The position numbers were made by a program, and so were the translations under genes. A stretch of 33,175 nucleotides of DNA, taken from Candidatus Buchananbacteria bacterium (lineage in GTDB: Bacteria; Patescibacteriota; Patescibacteriia; 2-01-FULL-39-33). Below, in pieces: positions 14,277 to 24,172 of this stretch. The first letter of the stretch is position 1. Each line of letters starts with the position of its first letter. The notes under the pieces are model-generated. The model was not told the DNA's origin. It worked only from the letters and a program-made list of their open reading frames with translations, and did no database searches. Location: positions 1-33,175 of the forward strand of contig CAIPBY010000002.1 in the NCBI GenBank assembly GCA_903863425.1, given 5' to 3'.

Positions 14277-15932
14277 ATGAAAAAATTAGCCTTCTCGGCC
14301 TTATTGTTATTTGTCGGGGTATTCGCCGTTGCCTATTTGGCCAATGCCGCTACTTGCGAGGTTAAGCCAGTTTGTATGGATAGTATACGTCTAGGTATGC
14401 AGACTGAGGATTGCAAAATTATTTCTGCCGAGGAGATGATGAGGCAACTCGCAGGAGCTTTCGGTGGAGATACGGCTGCGACTTATTCATGTTATATCGG
14501 ATGCAAAGATGGAGCCTGTATTAAAGATAATACGCCAGATGTTTGCACAGATACGGATGGTGGAAAAGATTATTTTGTGAAGGGAAAGGTTAGTACCAAG
14601 GGAAACGGGGAACAGGGCAATAGCAGTGATATATGCTCGGATAAAAATACTTTGTCCGAGACTAGTTGCAGTAAGAAAGGAGATAAATATACTATTGATG
14701 TAAGTTCTTATAAATGCCCCAATGGCTGTGTCGATGGCGCTTGTGTCAAAGATGCTAGTGGTGGCACGGGGAGTAAATGCACTGATTCTGACGGAGGAAA
14801 AGATATTTTCAAGGTGGGTATTATCACTATAAACGGCAAGGCACAAGATTTATCGGATACTTGCGGGCTTGATCCTCAGACAATCAATGAAAAATTTTGT
14901 CTGCCCAATGGCACTTATTCCAGTGAAGATTTGAAATGCCCGGGTTTATGTGAAATTATGCCAGATACTTATGGCGCCGCTTATTGCACGAAAAGCTGTG
15001 AGAAAAGCGATGGCTATTATTGCCATAATTCTATTGATGGCAATATTGGCATTGCTTTTTTAACCAAGGATTGTAAATGGGAGAAAGCTACGCCTTGTCA
15101 GAGTAATGCTTGCGGAGGTCCTGTTTGTGCAACATTTGGTGCATTAGTTGACTCTGATGGCGATGGCTTGCTTGATGTTAATGAAGCCAAGTGGGGGACT
15201 GATCCGAAGAAATTTGATACTGATGGTGACGGTTTTGGTGATATGACGGAAATTTTCGGTGGTTACAATCCTTTGGGACCAGGCAAATTTACTGCCGCGC
15301 AAGTGTCTTTGGCTACGCAATTAGATTCAATCGGTGGTAATTCTAGCGCCGCAGCAAATGGCATAACCAGTGCTCCTGATTTTTCGACTTCTACGGTGGT
15401 GGCAACTAGCGTTCCTGATTTGGCGATCGTAACCGCTACAGAAGCAACAGCAACTATTCCAGGCATAACAGATGCTAAATCGACAACAGGTAAATATCCG
15501 CCGGCTGGTTTGGAAATAATGTCGGCAATAAATCAAAATCCGGCCATTGCTTATATTATTTTTGGAATAATCGCCCTTCTTATTATCGCCTTGTATGCGT
15601 ATACGGCGATTTGTCTGCAATTCATCGCACGGAAGCTCAACGTCTCGCGAGCTTGGCTGGCTTGGATTCCAATTGCCAGTACCTTTCTCATGATCAAGTG
15701 CGCGGGCAAACCGTATTGGTGGTTTTTGCTTTTCTTTGTGCCGATTTTAAATATTGTGATCGGAGTCCTGCTTTGGGTTTATATTTGTCAGAAATTAAAT
15801 CGCCCGGGTTGGCTGGCTATATTAATGTTAATTAGTCCGATAAATTTGATTGTTATGGGCTATCTGGCTTTTGCCGGAGGTGATTCTCAGATAAATTATC
15901 CGCCTCAAATTCAAAATAATAATTTAACCTAA
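14277..15932 (+). CDS. secreted/membrane Cys-rich protein with TSP3-like repeat and C-terminal DUF5684-like membrane domain
   Basis: Signal peptide, CTDTDGGKD/CTDSDGGKD modules, DSDGDGLLDVNEAKWGTDP, C-terminal multi-TM. Confidence 0.8.
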   Translation: MKKLAFSALLLFVGVFAVAYLANAATCEVKPVCMDSIRLGMQTEDCKIISAEEMMRQLAGAFGGDTAATYSCYIGCKDGACIKDNTPDVCTDTDGGKDYFVKGKVSTKGNGEQGNSSDICSDKNTLSETSCSKKGDKYTIDVSSYKCPNGCVDGACVKDASGGTGSKCTDSDGGKDIFKVGIITINGKAQDLSDTCGLDPQTINEKFCLPNGTYSSEDLKCPGLCEIMPDTYGAAYCTKSCEKSDGYYCHNSIDGNIGIAFLTKDCKWEKATPCQSNACGGPVCATFGALVDSDGDGLLDVNEAKWGTDPKKFDTDGDGFGDMTEIFGGYNPLGPGKFTAAQVSLATQLDSIGGNSSAAANGITSAPDFSTSTVVATSVPDLAIVTATEATATIPGITDAKSTTGKYPPAGLEIMSAINQNPAIAYIIFGIIALLIIALYAYTAICLQFIARKLNVSRAWLAWIPIASTFLMIKCAGKPYWWFLLFFVPILNIVIGVLLWVYICQKLNRPGWLAILMLISPINLIVMGYLAFAGGDSQINYPPQIQNNNLT

Positions 15933-15936
15933 AAAT

Positions 15937-16419
15937 ATGCTCAAAGCTCTCAAATTCATAATTTCCATCGTGATCGTCCTCGTAGTCGGTAACATTGGCA
16001 CCTTGTTCACCACGCCCAATATTGCGACCTGGTATGCGACACTCAATAAGCCCTCATTTAATCCGCCGAATTGGATTTTTGCGCCAGTTTGGACCACGCT
16101 TTTTGTGCTCATGGGCATCAGTTTGTTTTTGATCTGGAATAATAAGAGGAAGAAAGAGGGGAATCGCAAAGCGTTTTTCATTGTTTTCGCCATTAATCTT
16201 GCCTTGAACGTCTTATGGTCATTAATATTTTTTAGCCAACATTTCACGGGAGTAGCTCTTGTAGAGTTAATATTTTTAGCTATTTCAATTCTAGTTTTGA
16301 TTATTTTGTCTTGGAAAATTTCCAAAGCAGCAGCCATATTGTTTATACCGTATTTGGCTTGGGTTTGCTTTGCTTCTTTTCTTAATTATAATATTTGGGC
16401 GTTGAATGTTATTAAATAA
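15937..16419 (+). CDS. TspO/MBR family protein
   Basis: WYATLNKPSFNPPNWIFAPVWTTLFVLMGISLFLIW; ALNVLWSLIFF; YLAWVCFASFLNYNIW. Confidence 0.92.
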   Translation: MLKALKFIISIVIVLVVGNIGTLFTTPNIATWYATLNKPSFNPPNWIFAPVWTTLFVLMGISLFLIWNNKRKKEGNRKAFFIVFAINLALNVLWSLIFFSQHFTGVALVELIFLAISILVLIILSWKISKAAAILFIPYLAWVCFASFLNYNIWALNVIK

Positions 16420-16437
16420 ATAAATAAATAAATAAAT
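16413..16437. repeat. TAAA tandem repeat
   Basis: Six consecutive TAAA units plus t. Confidence 0.9.
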
Positions 16438-16446
16438 ACTAAGTTT

Positions 16447-16545
16447 ATGCCAAAAGCTAAAGTCAAAGCAGTTGCCAAGAAAGCAACTTCTAAGAAAAAG
16501 AAATCAGCTAACAAATGCTCATGTAGTTGTAGTTGCTGTAAGTAA
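16447..16545 (+). CDS. 32-aa Lys/Ala-rich mini-protein with Cys-rich tail (MPKAKVKAVAKKATSKKKKSANKCSCSCSCCK)
   Basis: ATG 16447 to TAA 16545; followed by a strong terminator; below the ORF-track size cutoff. Confidence 0.6.
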   Translation: MPKAKVKAVAKKATSKKKKSANKCSCSCSCCK

Positions 16546-16566
16546 GATTCAAAATAAACAAAAAAT

Positions 16567-16592
16567 CCTCGGCTGAATGCTGAGGTTTTTTT
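16567..16592 (+). terminator. rho-independent terminator
   Basis: CCTCGGC-tgaat-GCTGAGG-TTTTTTT. Confidence 0.9.
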
Positions 16593-16650
16593 AACCATTG
16601 CTGTGGATATCTTTTTTATGTTATAATTAATGAAAATATAACTTATCCCC

Positions 16651-18831
16651 ATGCCTATCAAGAAGAAGAAAACTTCTCCTATTAAAATTAATTCTAAACC
16701 AGTCAAAAAAGCGTTGAAAAAAGCATCGCATATTTTAACTATGAGCAGTTCGGCCAAGGCCAAAGCGAAAAAGCTGAAAATAGATTTGGAAAAACTGAAA
16801 TATCTTATTGATTCCGATGGCGATGGCTTGACCGATTATCAGGAGAAACTCTATGGCACTGATCCTTACAAGGCAGATACAGACGATGACGGACTTAGCG
16901 ATTATGAAGAAATAAAGATTTATGGTAGTAATCCGTTGAAAGCTGATACTAACCGGGATGGCATTAAAGATGGCGATTCCGTGAAAAGAGGCCTTGATCC
17001 GGCCGGCAAAGGAAAATTGAAAAGTTTATCCGCAGATAAGGGCGGTTCTAGTAAGAAAATAAAGGCGTTGGAAGAGAAGTTGAAGAAGATGAAGATGATT
17101 ATTGATTCTGATGGCGATGGCCTGACCGATTATCAAGAGAAGCTCTATGGTACTGATCCATTTAACCCGGATACAGATGGCGACGGGTTGAGTGATTATG
17201 AAGAAGTGAAGATTTATCAGACCGATCCTTTGAATCCTGATACCAACAATGATGGTATTAATGACGGCGATTCCGTGAAAAGAGGGATAAATCCCAGAGG
17301 CAACGGTAAATTGCGTGATTTATTCATTCCATATTATGGCAATAATTATCAGCCGGAATTTTTGAAAGCCAAGAGAGTGCTGTTTTATAGTGGCTCGGCG
17401 ATTTTGGTCAAGATTATTGTGGTTTTGGCTATTGCCATGTTGCCACTTAGCGCTTGGGTTACGCCAGATGTTTCTACTGAGCAATCCAGGAAAATTATTC
17501 AGCTAACCAATCAAGTCAGGCAGAATCTCAAGCTTCAACCGTTGACGGAAAATTATATTCTTGATCAAGTGGCTTTGGCCAAAGCTCAGGATATGCTTAC
17601 TAACCAATACTTCGCTCACATTAGTCCCAGTGACAAGGGGATTGATTCTTTTTTGAATATGTTCGGTTATCATTATGACTTGGCTGGTGAGAATTTAGCC
17701 ATGGGATTTAGCGGTTCCGCGGATGTGGTTAATGCTTGGATTAAGAGCAAGACGCATTATGCTAATTTGACTGATCCTAATTTTACAGAAATTGGCGTGG
17801 CCATGTCTACTGGCAAATTCAATAGTTTAGATACCACCTTGGTGGCGCAGGTTTTTGGCAGTCCCAGACAGCAAACATCACCGGCTAAGAATACACAGCC
17901 GACAATCAAGAATATAAACACGGCTAAGCCAAAGGTTATTGAAAAAGGCATTCCGGGCAAGAAAATAGTCCAATTAAATCAAGACCTTGCCACAGTTTCC
18001 GCCAATAGGGTTTTGGGAGAAAAGATAAAGCAGGAATTGGCGGTTCCAACACTAATTTATCCTTCTGATAATTTTGTCACCAAAGACGGCAAGATAGATT
18101 TGAAGATTTCTGCTCCATCAGCCGATAAGGTGGCTATTTTTGTTGATGGCAGTGGCATTCCTGCGCAAGGCACATTTACTAATGATAATTATACTCAAAC
18201 CATAGATTTTACTGAGGGTGCGCATAACGTGCAATTTAAGTCATCACTAGGCGATCAAACGGTTTCGTCTATTAATTACAATATTACTATTGATGCTACT
18301 GCGCCGTCCATAGATCAATCTCGTACCAAGATTGTGGTAGTTGAGTCAGCCAACAAAGATCAGAAAGTTGTCAGAGTCGAAGCTTATATGAGTCCGGATG
18401 CCACTTCGGCAGAGGTGAATTTTGGAAATTATACGGTTAAGCTGGCCAAGGACGGCGTTGACCCCCAGAAGTGGAATGGAAGTACTATTATTTTTACTCA
18501 AGAACAGGAGCAGATATTTAATCCGGTAGTCATGGCTACAATTACGGCAAGTGATGGCCAAGGTAATACGGCCACAACAGATATTAAATGGCAGAATATC
18601 ACACCCGTCAAGCCAAGTGTTTTGACGCAATATCTATATGCCAAGGATTACGGTTCGAAATATACTAATTGGCTGTTTAGCCTCAGCTCAATCTATTATA
18701 AAATATTGTTAGGTTTGGTGGTTTTGGTTTTGGCTTTGAATATATTCATGAAGGTTAGAAAGCAAAATTTTAAACTGATAATTCCAGTTATAGGATTAAT
18801 TCTTCTTTTAGTGGCTTTAATTTTGATATAA
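16651..18831 (+). CDS. CAP (SCP/PR1-like) domain protein with two N-terminal TSP3-like Ca-binding repeat blocks
   Basis: [19 protein letters not shown] twice; CAP domain [21 protein letters not shown]...[12 protein letters not shown]...[29 protein letters not shown]-terminal TM helices. Confidence 0.88.
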   Translation: MPIKKKKTSPIKINSKPVKKALKKASHILTMSSSAKAKAKKLKIDLEKLKYLIDSDGDGLTDYQEKLYGTDPYKADTDDDGLSDYEEIKIYGSNPLKADTNRDGIKDGDSVKRGLDPAGKGKLKSLSADKGGSSKKIKALEEKLKKMKMIIDSDGDGLTDYQEKLYGTDPFNPDTDGDGLSDYEEVKIYQTDPLNPDTNNDGINDGDSVKRGINPRGNGKLRDLFIPYYGNNYQPEFLKAKRVLFYSGSAILVKIIVVLAIAMLPLSAWVTPDVSTEQSRKIIQLTNQVRQNLKLQPLTENYILDQVALAKAQDMLTNQYFAHISPSDKGIDSFLNMFGYHYDLAGENLAMGFSGSADVVNAWIKSKTHYANLTDPNFTEIGVAMSTGKFNSLDTTLVAQVFGSPRQQTSPAKNTQPTIKNINTAKPKVIEKGIPGKKIVQLNQDLATVSANRVLGEKIKQELAVPTLIYPSDNFVTKDGKIDLKISAPSADKVAIFVDGSGIPAQGTFTNDNYTQTIDFTEGAHNVQFKSSLGDQTVSSINYNITIDATAPSIDQSRTKIVVVESANKDQKVVRVEAYMSPDATSAEVNFGNYTVKLAKDGVDPQKWNGSTIIFTQEQEQIFNPVVMATITASDGQGNTATTDIKWQNITPVKPSVLTQYLYAKDYGSKYTNWLFSLSSIYYKILLGLVVLVLALNIFMKVRKQNFKLIIPVIGLILLLVALILI

Positions 18832-18856
18832 ATTTTAATTTTATAAAAAGATAAAT

Positions 18857-20914
18857 ATGAAAAAGCACTCACTAGGCATATTTTTATTTGTTTTTGCTGT
18901 AATATTTGGCATTTGTGGATTGGGGAAATCAGTTAGTGCCATAGGGGATGTTAGTGTTAATGAATTTTCACTTTATCCCATAGGCGCTCAGTGGCTAGAA
19001 TTAGTTAATAATTCCGGTTCCGCCGTTGATTTGTCTAATTGGGAAATATGGGTTTATGGTTCATCGGGTTTAAGTAGTGTTTCCTCTATAAATAACAATA
19101 CTATAATTCCCGTCAATGGATTGATTACATATGACTTTAGTCCTTCCGCTTTGGATATAACAGGTGGAGCAATATTTTTAAAGGATGTTTCATTGGGGAC
19201 ATATAAACAACTAGCTTATGGCTCTTTTCCTTTGCCGGGTCAAGACCATGCAGACCTTCCTGGCGATGGCGAGTCGGCATCGGTGATTAATAGTGTTTGG
19301 TTAACTACTTCTACTCCCACCAAGGGCTGGTTCAATAATGCTAGTGGTTTGGGCGACAGCACAACTCCGCCAGAGTTATCAGCAATTCAATCGGCTCTAA
19401 GTTCTCTAGACATAAATACAAATATTGGTGATTTACCGAATCCCTCTAGCGCCGTTGGTTTATATTTTTCCAAGACTAATGTGGGGAAAATTCAATTTGA
19501 TGATGGGATTAATTTAACTGATGCTTCGGCTGTTGAAGCTATAAAGAGTTTGACTAGTTCGGTCTCTTTTACCACGGGAACGGTTGCCTTCACCGGTGAT
19601 GACACATCTCTCTTGAAAAATACCGGCGCCACTATTACTTTGTACGGATTATCCCATGATAATTATTTCCCAAGTGATTTGATTATTAAAGGTGATGATG
19701 ATTCCATAATTGCTTCATCAAGCGATGATTATCCACATATTACTAATTTTAATTTTGATATTCCAACGCAAGCTTTAATCTTTCACACCAATCATTTCAC
19801 TTCTTTTTCGGTAGCAACTGATTTTTTTGATCTTATCTCTCCTACGATTAATTTTGCCAGTCCGACACCTGTAGATAATTTTCTAACCAATAGAGCCACG
19901 ACAAGCATCAAAATAAGTTCGACTGAAAATATGGGCTCTGCTGTTGTTACGGTCAATAGTTCTTCATCATTTGATATGGCCAGGACAAATTATGGATCTT
20001 CGAGCGTGGCTGTTTATATTATAAATCTTGTGCCTGGTCAAAATACTTATCGGGTATCCGTGACTGATTTAGCCGGGAATCCCGCCTCAACCACAATTAG
20101 AACCATAACCTATGACAATACCGCCCCAACTGTAATACTTACCGGTTTACCCACGGCTTCGACTTATGACCGCAGTCTTTCTATCACTGTCGGTGGCACG
20201 GATGTCGCTTATTATAGATATAATTTAGATAATAGTGGTTATGGCAGTGAAATTGTCACCTCGACAGCCATTAGTAATTCTAGCTTATCTGTTGGCTCCC
20301 ATAATATCAAAGTAATCGGCAGAGATTTGGCGGGAAACTGGCAGGCTACTTCGACTAATTATGTTTGGACAATATTAAGTGCTCCTTCCGGTGGAGGAGG
20401 CGGTGGCGGCGGTGGCGGCGGTGGTGGCGGTGGTGGTGGTGGAAGTTATTACCCTCCAGCAACTATAGTTAATCCGCCGGTAACTCCCATTACTGTTATC
20501 ACATCTCCACAGCAGTCACAAACGACGCCAACCATTGATTCTGGAGCAACAGTTGCTTCTACGGGGCAAGTTTTGGGCATTAAGACATATCCCAATGGCA
20601 GCTTGCTTAGATCAACTACAACTAAGAAGATTTATATTTTGCAAAAATATCAGAAAAAATTAATTATTTCTCTTAAAGAATTAAAACAGTACAAGAATAA
20701 GCCGATTAATAATGTTGATGATACTATTATTGCCAATTATCCGGATTATCGCGTTGATGGCACTTTAATTAGAAATTCAGCTGGGAAGATATATGTGATC
20801 AAAAACGGACGCAAGCAACACATTGCTACCCTGAATGAATTAAAAACAAAGTATCGGGGCAAAAAAATCTTGAATTTGAGTGATGGCGAAGTTGCCCTGT
20901 ATAAAGAAATATAA
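18857..20914 (+). CDS. lamin-tail domain surface protein with Ig-like region, poly-Gly linker and duplicated C-terminal module
   Basis: Signal peptide; VSVNEFSLYPIGAQWLELVNNSGSAVDLSNWEIW; 18-Gly tract; C-terminal LLRSTTTKKIYILQKYQKKLIISLKELKQY/LIRNSAGKIYVIKNGRKQHIATLNELKTKY. Confidence 0.85.
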   Translation: MKKHSLGIFLFVFAVIFGICGLGKSVSAIGDVSVNEFSLYPIGAQWLELVNNSGSAVDLSNWEIWVYGSSGLSSVSSINNNTIIPVNGLITYDFSPSALDITGGAIFLKDVSLGTYKQLAYGSFPLPGQDHADLPGDGESASVINSVWLTTSTPTKGWFNNASGLGDSTTPPELSAIQSALSSLDINTNIGDLPNPSSAVGLYFSKTNVGKIQFDDGINLTDASAVEAIKSLTSSVSFTTGTVAFTGDDTSLLKNTGATITLYGLSHDNYFPSDLIIKGDDDSIIASSSDDYPHITNFNFDIPTQALIFHTNHFTSFSVATDFFDLISPTINFASPTPVDNFLTNRATTSIKISSTENMGSAVVTVNSSSSFDMARTNYGSSSVAVYIINLVPGQNTYRVSVTDLAGNPASTTIRTITYDNTAPTVILTGLPTASTYDRSLSITVGGTDVAYYRYNLDNSGYGSEIVTSTAISNSSLSVGSHNIKVIGRDLAGNWQATSTNYVWTILSAPSGGGGGGGGGGGGGGGGGGSYYPPATIVNPPVTPITVITSPQQSQTTPTIDSGATVASTGQVLGIKTYPNGSLLRSTTTKKIYILQKYQKKLIISLKELKQYKNKPINNVDDTIIANYPDYRVDGTLIRNSAGKIYVIKNGRKQHIATLNELKTKYRGKKILNLSDGEVALYKEI

Positions 20915-20928
20915 TTTTTAGAGTAGAA

Positions 20929-20957
20929 ATCCTCGATAATTTCGGGGATTTTTTTGA
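20929..20957 (+). terminator. rho-independent terminator
   Basis: ATCCTCGA-taat-TTCGGGGAT-TTTTT. Confidence 0.8.
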
Positions 20958-21007
20958 TTATTATTTTTTATTTTTAAATGTTATAATATAAGTAATAAAT
21001 AGTCATT

Positions 21008-23683
21008 ATGCAAAAAATTTGGCACAATCTTCCGGCCAAAGAATTATTTCATTATTTAAAAAGTTCAGAGAGTGGCTTGTCTTCTGGGGAAGTGAGAAAA
21101 AGACAAGCCAAGTATGGGCCTAATGAAATTCCTCCTGGCAAGACAGCGACCATTTTAAGATTGATTTTTAATCAAATCAATACTCCTTTGGTTTATATTC
21201 TTATTTTTGCGGCTATAGTTTCATTAATTCTTGGACAATTTACTGATACAAGCGTAATTCTATTTATTGTAGCAGTAAATACCGCCATTGGTTTTTGGCA
21301 AGAAAGCAAGGCCAATAAGGCCATAATCAAGCTAAGGCGAATGATCGAGCAGAAGGCGTTGGTCAAAAGGGATAAGGGGAAGTTAATGGTTGATTCCAAA
21401 GAGCTTGTTCCTGGAGATTTGATTTATCTTCGGGCCGGTGACAAAGTGCCAGCTGATTGCCGGCTTCTTACGGTTAAGGGTTTGCAAGTAACTGAGTCGT
21501 CTTTGACCGGAGAATCCATTCCAATTAATAAGAAGATAAATATTTTAGACAAGGGAGTTATTTTGGCTGAAAGGGTAAATACGGTCTACATGGGAACATC
21601 CGTTGTCGCTGGTTATGGCGAAGCCATGGTTTGTCAGATTGGCAGGGATACAGAAATAGGAAAGATCGGCCAACTGATTAATGAAACAGAAGATTCTGAT
21701 ACCCCTTTGCAAAAGCAGTTAGCTGTATTCAGCAGAAATTTAGCTGTAGTTATTTCTATAATTTGTGTAATAATTTTTGCGTTTGGCGTTTTTTTGCATA
21801 AGGATATAATGGAAATGTTTACGGTTTCTGTGGCCATAGCGGTAGCTGCTATACCGGAGAGTATGCTTATTGCGGTTACGGTGATTCTGGCCTTCGGTGT
21901 GGGAATAATTTTGAAACAGAAGGCTTTGATTCGTAAATTGGTAGCGGCGGAAACTTTGGGCTCTACTTCAGTTATTTGCATGGATAAGACGGGTACGCTC
22001 ACTGAAGGCAATATGAGAGTATCTGCTATTATCGGAGTAGATGAGGAATATGCTTTGCAGAAAGAGTCTGATGAAATCAAGCTGGAGAAAGCCCATGATT
22101 TAATGTTGAAAATTTCTGCTTTGTGCAGTAGTGCCATCCTAGAAAGAAACAAAAATGAGCTTGAAGATTTCAAAATTATTGGAGATTCAACGGAAAAAGC
22201 GCTTCTTCTGGCGGCCGTTGAGGCTGGGTATTCAAAAGATAAATTAGATTTGGAATATCCTAAGATATCCGAAATCACTTTTGATTCGGAGAAGAAATAT
22301 ATGGCAACCTTGCATAGTCAGACAATAAGCAGTCATGATCATGTTTTTGTCAAAGGCGCTCCGGAAAAGGTTTTTAATTTTTGTTCCATGGCTTTAACCG
22401 GAGGCAAAGCGCAAAAGTTATCCCCAGCAAGATTTAAGGAATTAGATAAGAAATTTAAATCTTTAACCACAAAAGGTCTTCGGGTCATTGCTTTGGCGTA
22501 TAAAACTGGAAAATTCAAATCCATTGAAAATGAATTAAACGATCTTATTTTTCTAGGATTTATTGCGCTTAAAGATCCGCTTCGTCGTGATGCCAAAGAA
22601 GCTATCGGCATCTGTCTGCAAGCCGGAATCAGGCCTGTAATTATCACAGGAGATAATCGTCTTACGGCCATGGCTATATTTAAAGATTTAGGCGTAAAGG
22701 CGCTAGGAAGAGCTGTGGAGGGGAGTGAATTAGATAATTGGACGGATGAGCAATTAAGCCAGAAAATAGCCGGCATAGATATTTTTGCCCGCGTGGAACC
22801 GCATCATAAACTCCGAATTGTCCACGCTTGGCAAGCCAAAGGAGAGGTTGTGGCCATGACTGGCGATGGCATTAATGATGCTCCAGCAATTAAGGCAGCG
22901 GATATTGGCATTGCTCTGGGATCCGGATCAGATGTGACCAAGGAAGTGGCTGATATGGTGCTGTTAGACAGTGATTTTATGGTTATTGTTTCTGCAGTAA
23001 AACAGGGAAGGGTAATTTTTGATAATATCAGGAAAGTTATTCTTTATCTGCTTTCAAGCTGTTTTTCGGAAATGATTCTTGTGGTAAGTAGCCTCTTTCT
23101 GGGTTTGCCTTTGCCACTTTTAGCTATTCAAATTTTATGGATTAATCTTATAGCTGATGGCTTACCCAATATTGCCATGGCGGTTGAACCGGCTGAGAAG
23201 GGAATTATGTCATTACCGCCCAGGCCGAGAAGCGAACCGATCCTAAATAGCCGGATGAAATTCGTTATTTTTGTGGTGAGCATAGTCACGGATTTTATCT
23301 TGGTGGGATTTTTCTTGCTTTTACTTAGAAACAATACTGACATTTATTATGTCAGGACGGTTATGTTCGTTGCGGTCGCCTGTAATTCATTGTTGTTTGT
23401 TTTTAGCACTAGATCCATCAGGCATTCCATTTTTTCCCAGAATCCTTTCAGAAACAAATATTTAATATTAGCTTTGATTTCTTCCTTTGCGACTTTATTG
23501 GCTGTGGTTTATGTGCCGGAATTGCAGAAATTTTTCCATACAAAATCTTTGGGGTTTGGAGAGTGGAAAATTATTTTGGAGCTTTCTATTTTGAAAGTAT
23601 TTTTAATTGAAATATTCAAACGCCAACCGAAATTTTTTTCTAAGTCAGTTATAGAGCAGAAAGCAACCATAAAATATACTTAA
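21008..23683 (+). CDS. P-type cation-translocating ATPase (type II, Ca2+/cation-like)
   Basis: SSLTGES, DKTGTLTEG, VKGAPEKV, MTGDGINDAPAIKAADIGIA. Confidence 0.96.
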   Translation: MQKIWHNLPAKELFHYLKSSESGLSSGEVRKRQAKYGPNEIPPGKTATILRLIFNQINTPLVYILIFAAIVSLILGQFTDTSVILFIVAVNTAIGFWQESKANKAIIKLRRMIEQKALVKRDKGKLMVDSKELVPGDLIYLRAGDKVPADCRLLTVKGLQVTESSLTGESIPINKKINILDKGVILAERVNTVYMGTSVVAGYGEAMVCQIGRDTEIGKIGQLINETEDSDTPLQKQLAVFSRNLAVVISIICVIIFAFGVFLHKDIMEMFTVSVAIAVAAIPESMLIAVTVILAFGVGIILKQKALIRKLVAAETLGSTSVICMDKTGTLTEGNMRVSAIIGVDEEYALQKESDEIKLEKAHDLMLKISALCSSAILERNKNELEDFKIIGDSTEKALLLAAVEAGYSKDKLDLEYPKISEITFDSEKKYMATLHSQTISSHDHVFVKGAPEKVFNFCSMALTGGKAQKLSPARFKELDKKFKSLTTKGLRVIALAYKTGKFKSIENELNDLIFLGFIALKDPLRRDAKEAIGICLQAGIRPVIITGDNRLTAMAIFKDLGVKALGRAVEGSELDNWTDEQLSQKIAGIDIFARVEPHHKLRIVHAWQAKGEVVAMTGDGINDAPAIKAADIGIALGSGSDVTKEVADMVLLDSDFMVIVSAVKQGRVIFDNIRKVILYLLSSCFSEMILVVSSLFLGLPLPLLAIQILWINLIADGLPNIAMAVEPAEKGIMSLPPRPRSEPILNSRMKFVIFVVSIVTDFILVGFFLLLLRNNTDIYYVRTVMFVAVACNSLLFVFSTRSIRHSIFSQNPFRNKYLILALISSFATLLAVVYVPELQKFFHTKSLGFGEWKIILELSILKVFLIEIFKRQPKFFSKSVIEQKATIKYT

Positions 23684-23741
23684 CTACTAAATTTATCTGG
23701 CATATTTCCGATTAATAATAATTGTGTTATAATATATACTA

Positions 23742-24167
23742 ATGTCGATTACAAGAGATAAGAATAATACATTTTTTAAATCCAAGATTGTTTTGTTGGT
23801 TTGTATTATTGTGCTGATATTTTTTATCATCGGATTGGTCAGAGAAATTATCAACAGGCGTGACATCAATAATCAGATAAATAGCCTAGAAAGCCAAGTT
23901 GCAGAACTGCAATCACAAAAAAACCAGGTCTCAGAGTTGGTTGGTTCTTGGCAGGATGGCAGTCATCTTGAGAAAGAGGCTAGATTGCGTTTAGGCCTGC
24001 AGAAGCCCGGAGAGAAAGCAATTATTATTTCCAGGGCGGAAGATCAGACCGCTAGTAGCGTCGCTTCGCCACTGGCCACTCTTAGCGGTAATCAGACGAA
24101 TTTAGCCATGGCAAGCAATAATCCGGAATCTAATCCGGTAAAATGGATTCATTATTTCTTTAAATAA
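23742..24167 (+). CDS. septum formation initiator family (FtsL/DivIC-like)
   Basis: Single TM then coiled-coil INSLESQVAELQSQKNQV and EKEARLRLGLQKPGEKAI. Confidence 0.85.
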   Translation: MSITRDKNNTFFKSKIVLLVCIIVLIFFIIGLVREIINRRDINNQINSLESQVAELQSQKNQVSELVGSWQDGSHLEKEARLRLGLQKPGEKAIIISRAEDQTASSVASPLATLSGNQTNLAMASNNPESNPVKWIHYFFK

Positions 24168-24172
24168 ATTTT

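Noticed and set aside
16413-16437. TAAA tandem repeat as possible CRISPR or regulatory array
   Set aside because: Simple microsatellite-like repeat without spacers. No CRISPR array or cas gene seen in the window.
16386-16763. 125-aa minus-strand ORF
   Set aside because: Overlaps TspO end, the tandem TAAA repeat, terminator and CAP gene start; low-complexity hydrophobic translation.
21634-22776. Long minus-strand ORFs inside the P-type ATPase gene
   Set aside because: Antisense to a highly conserved protein with all catalytic motifs.
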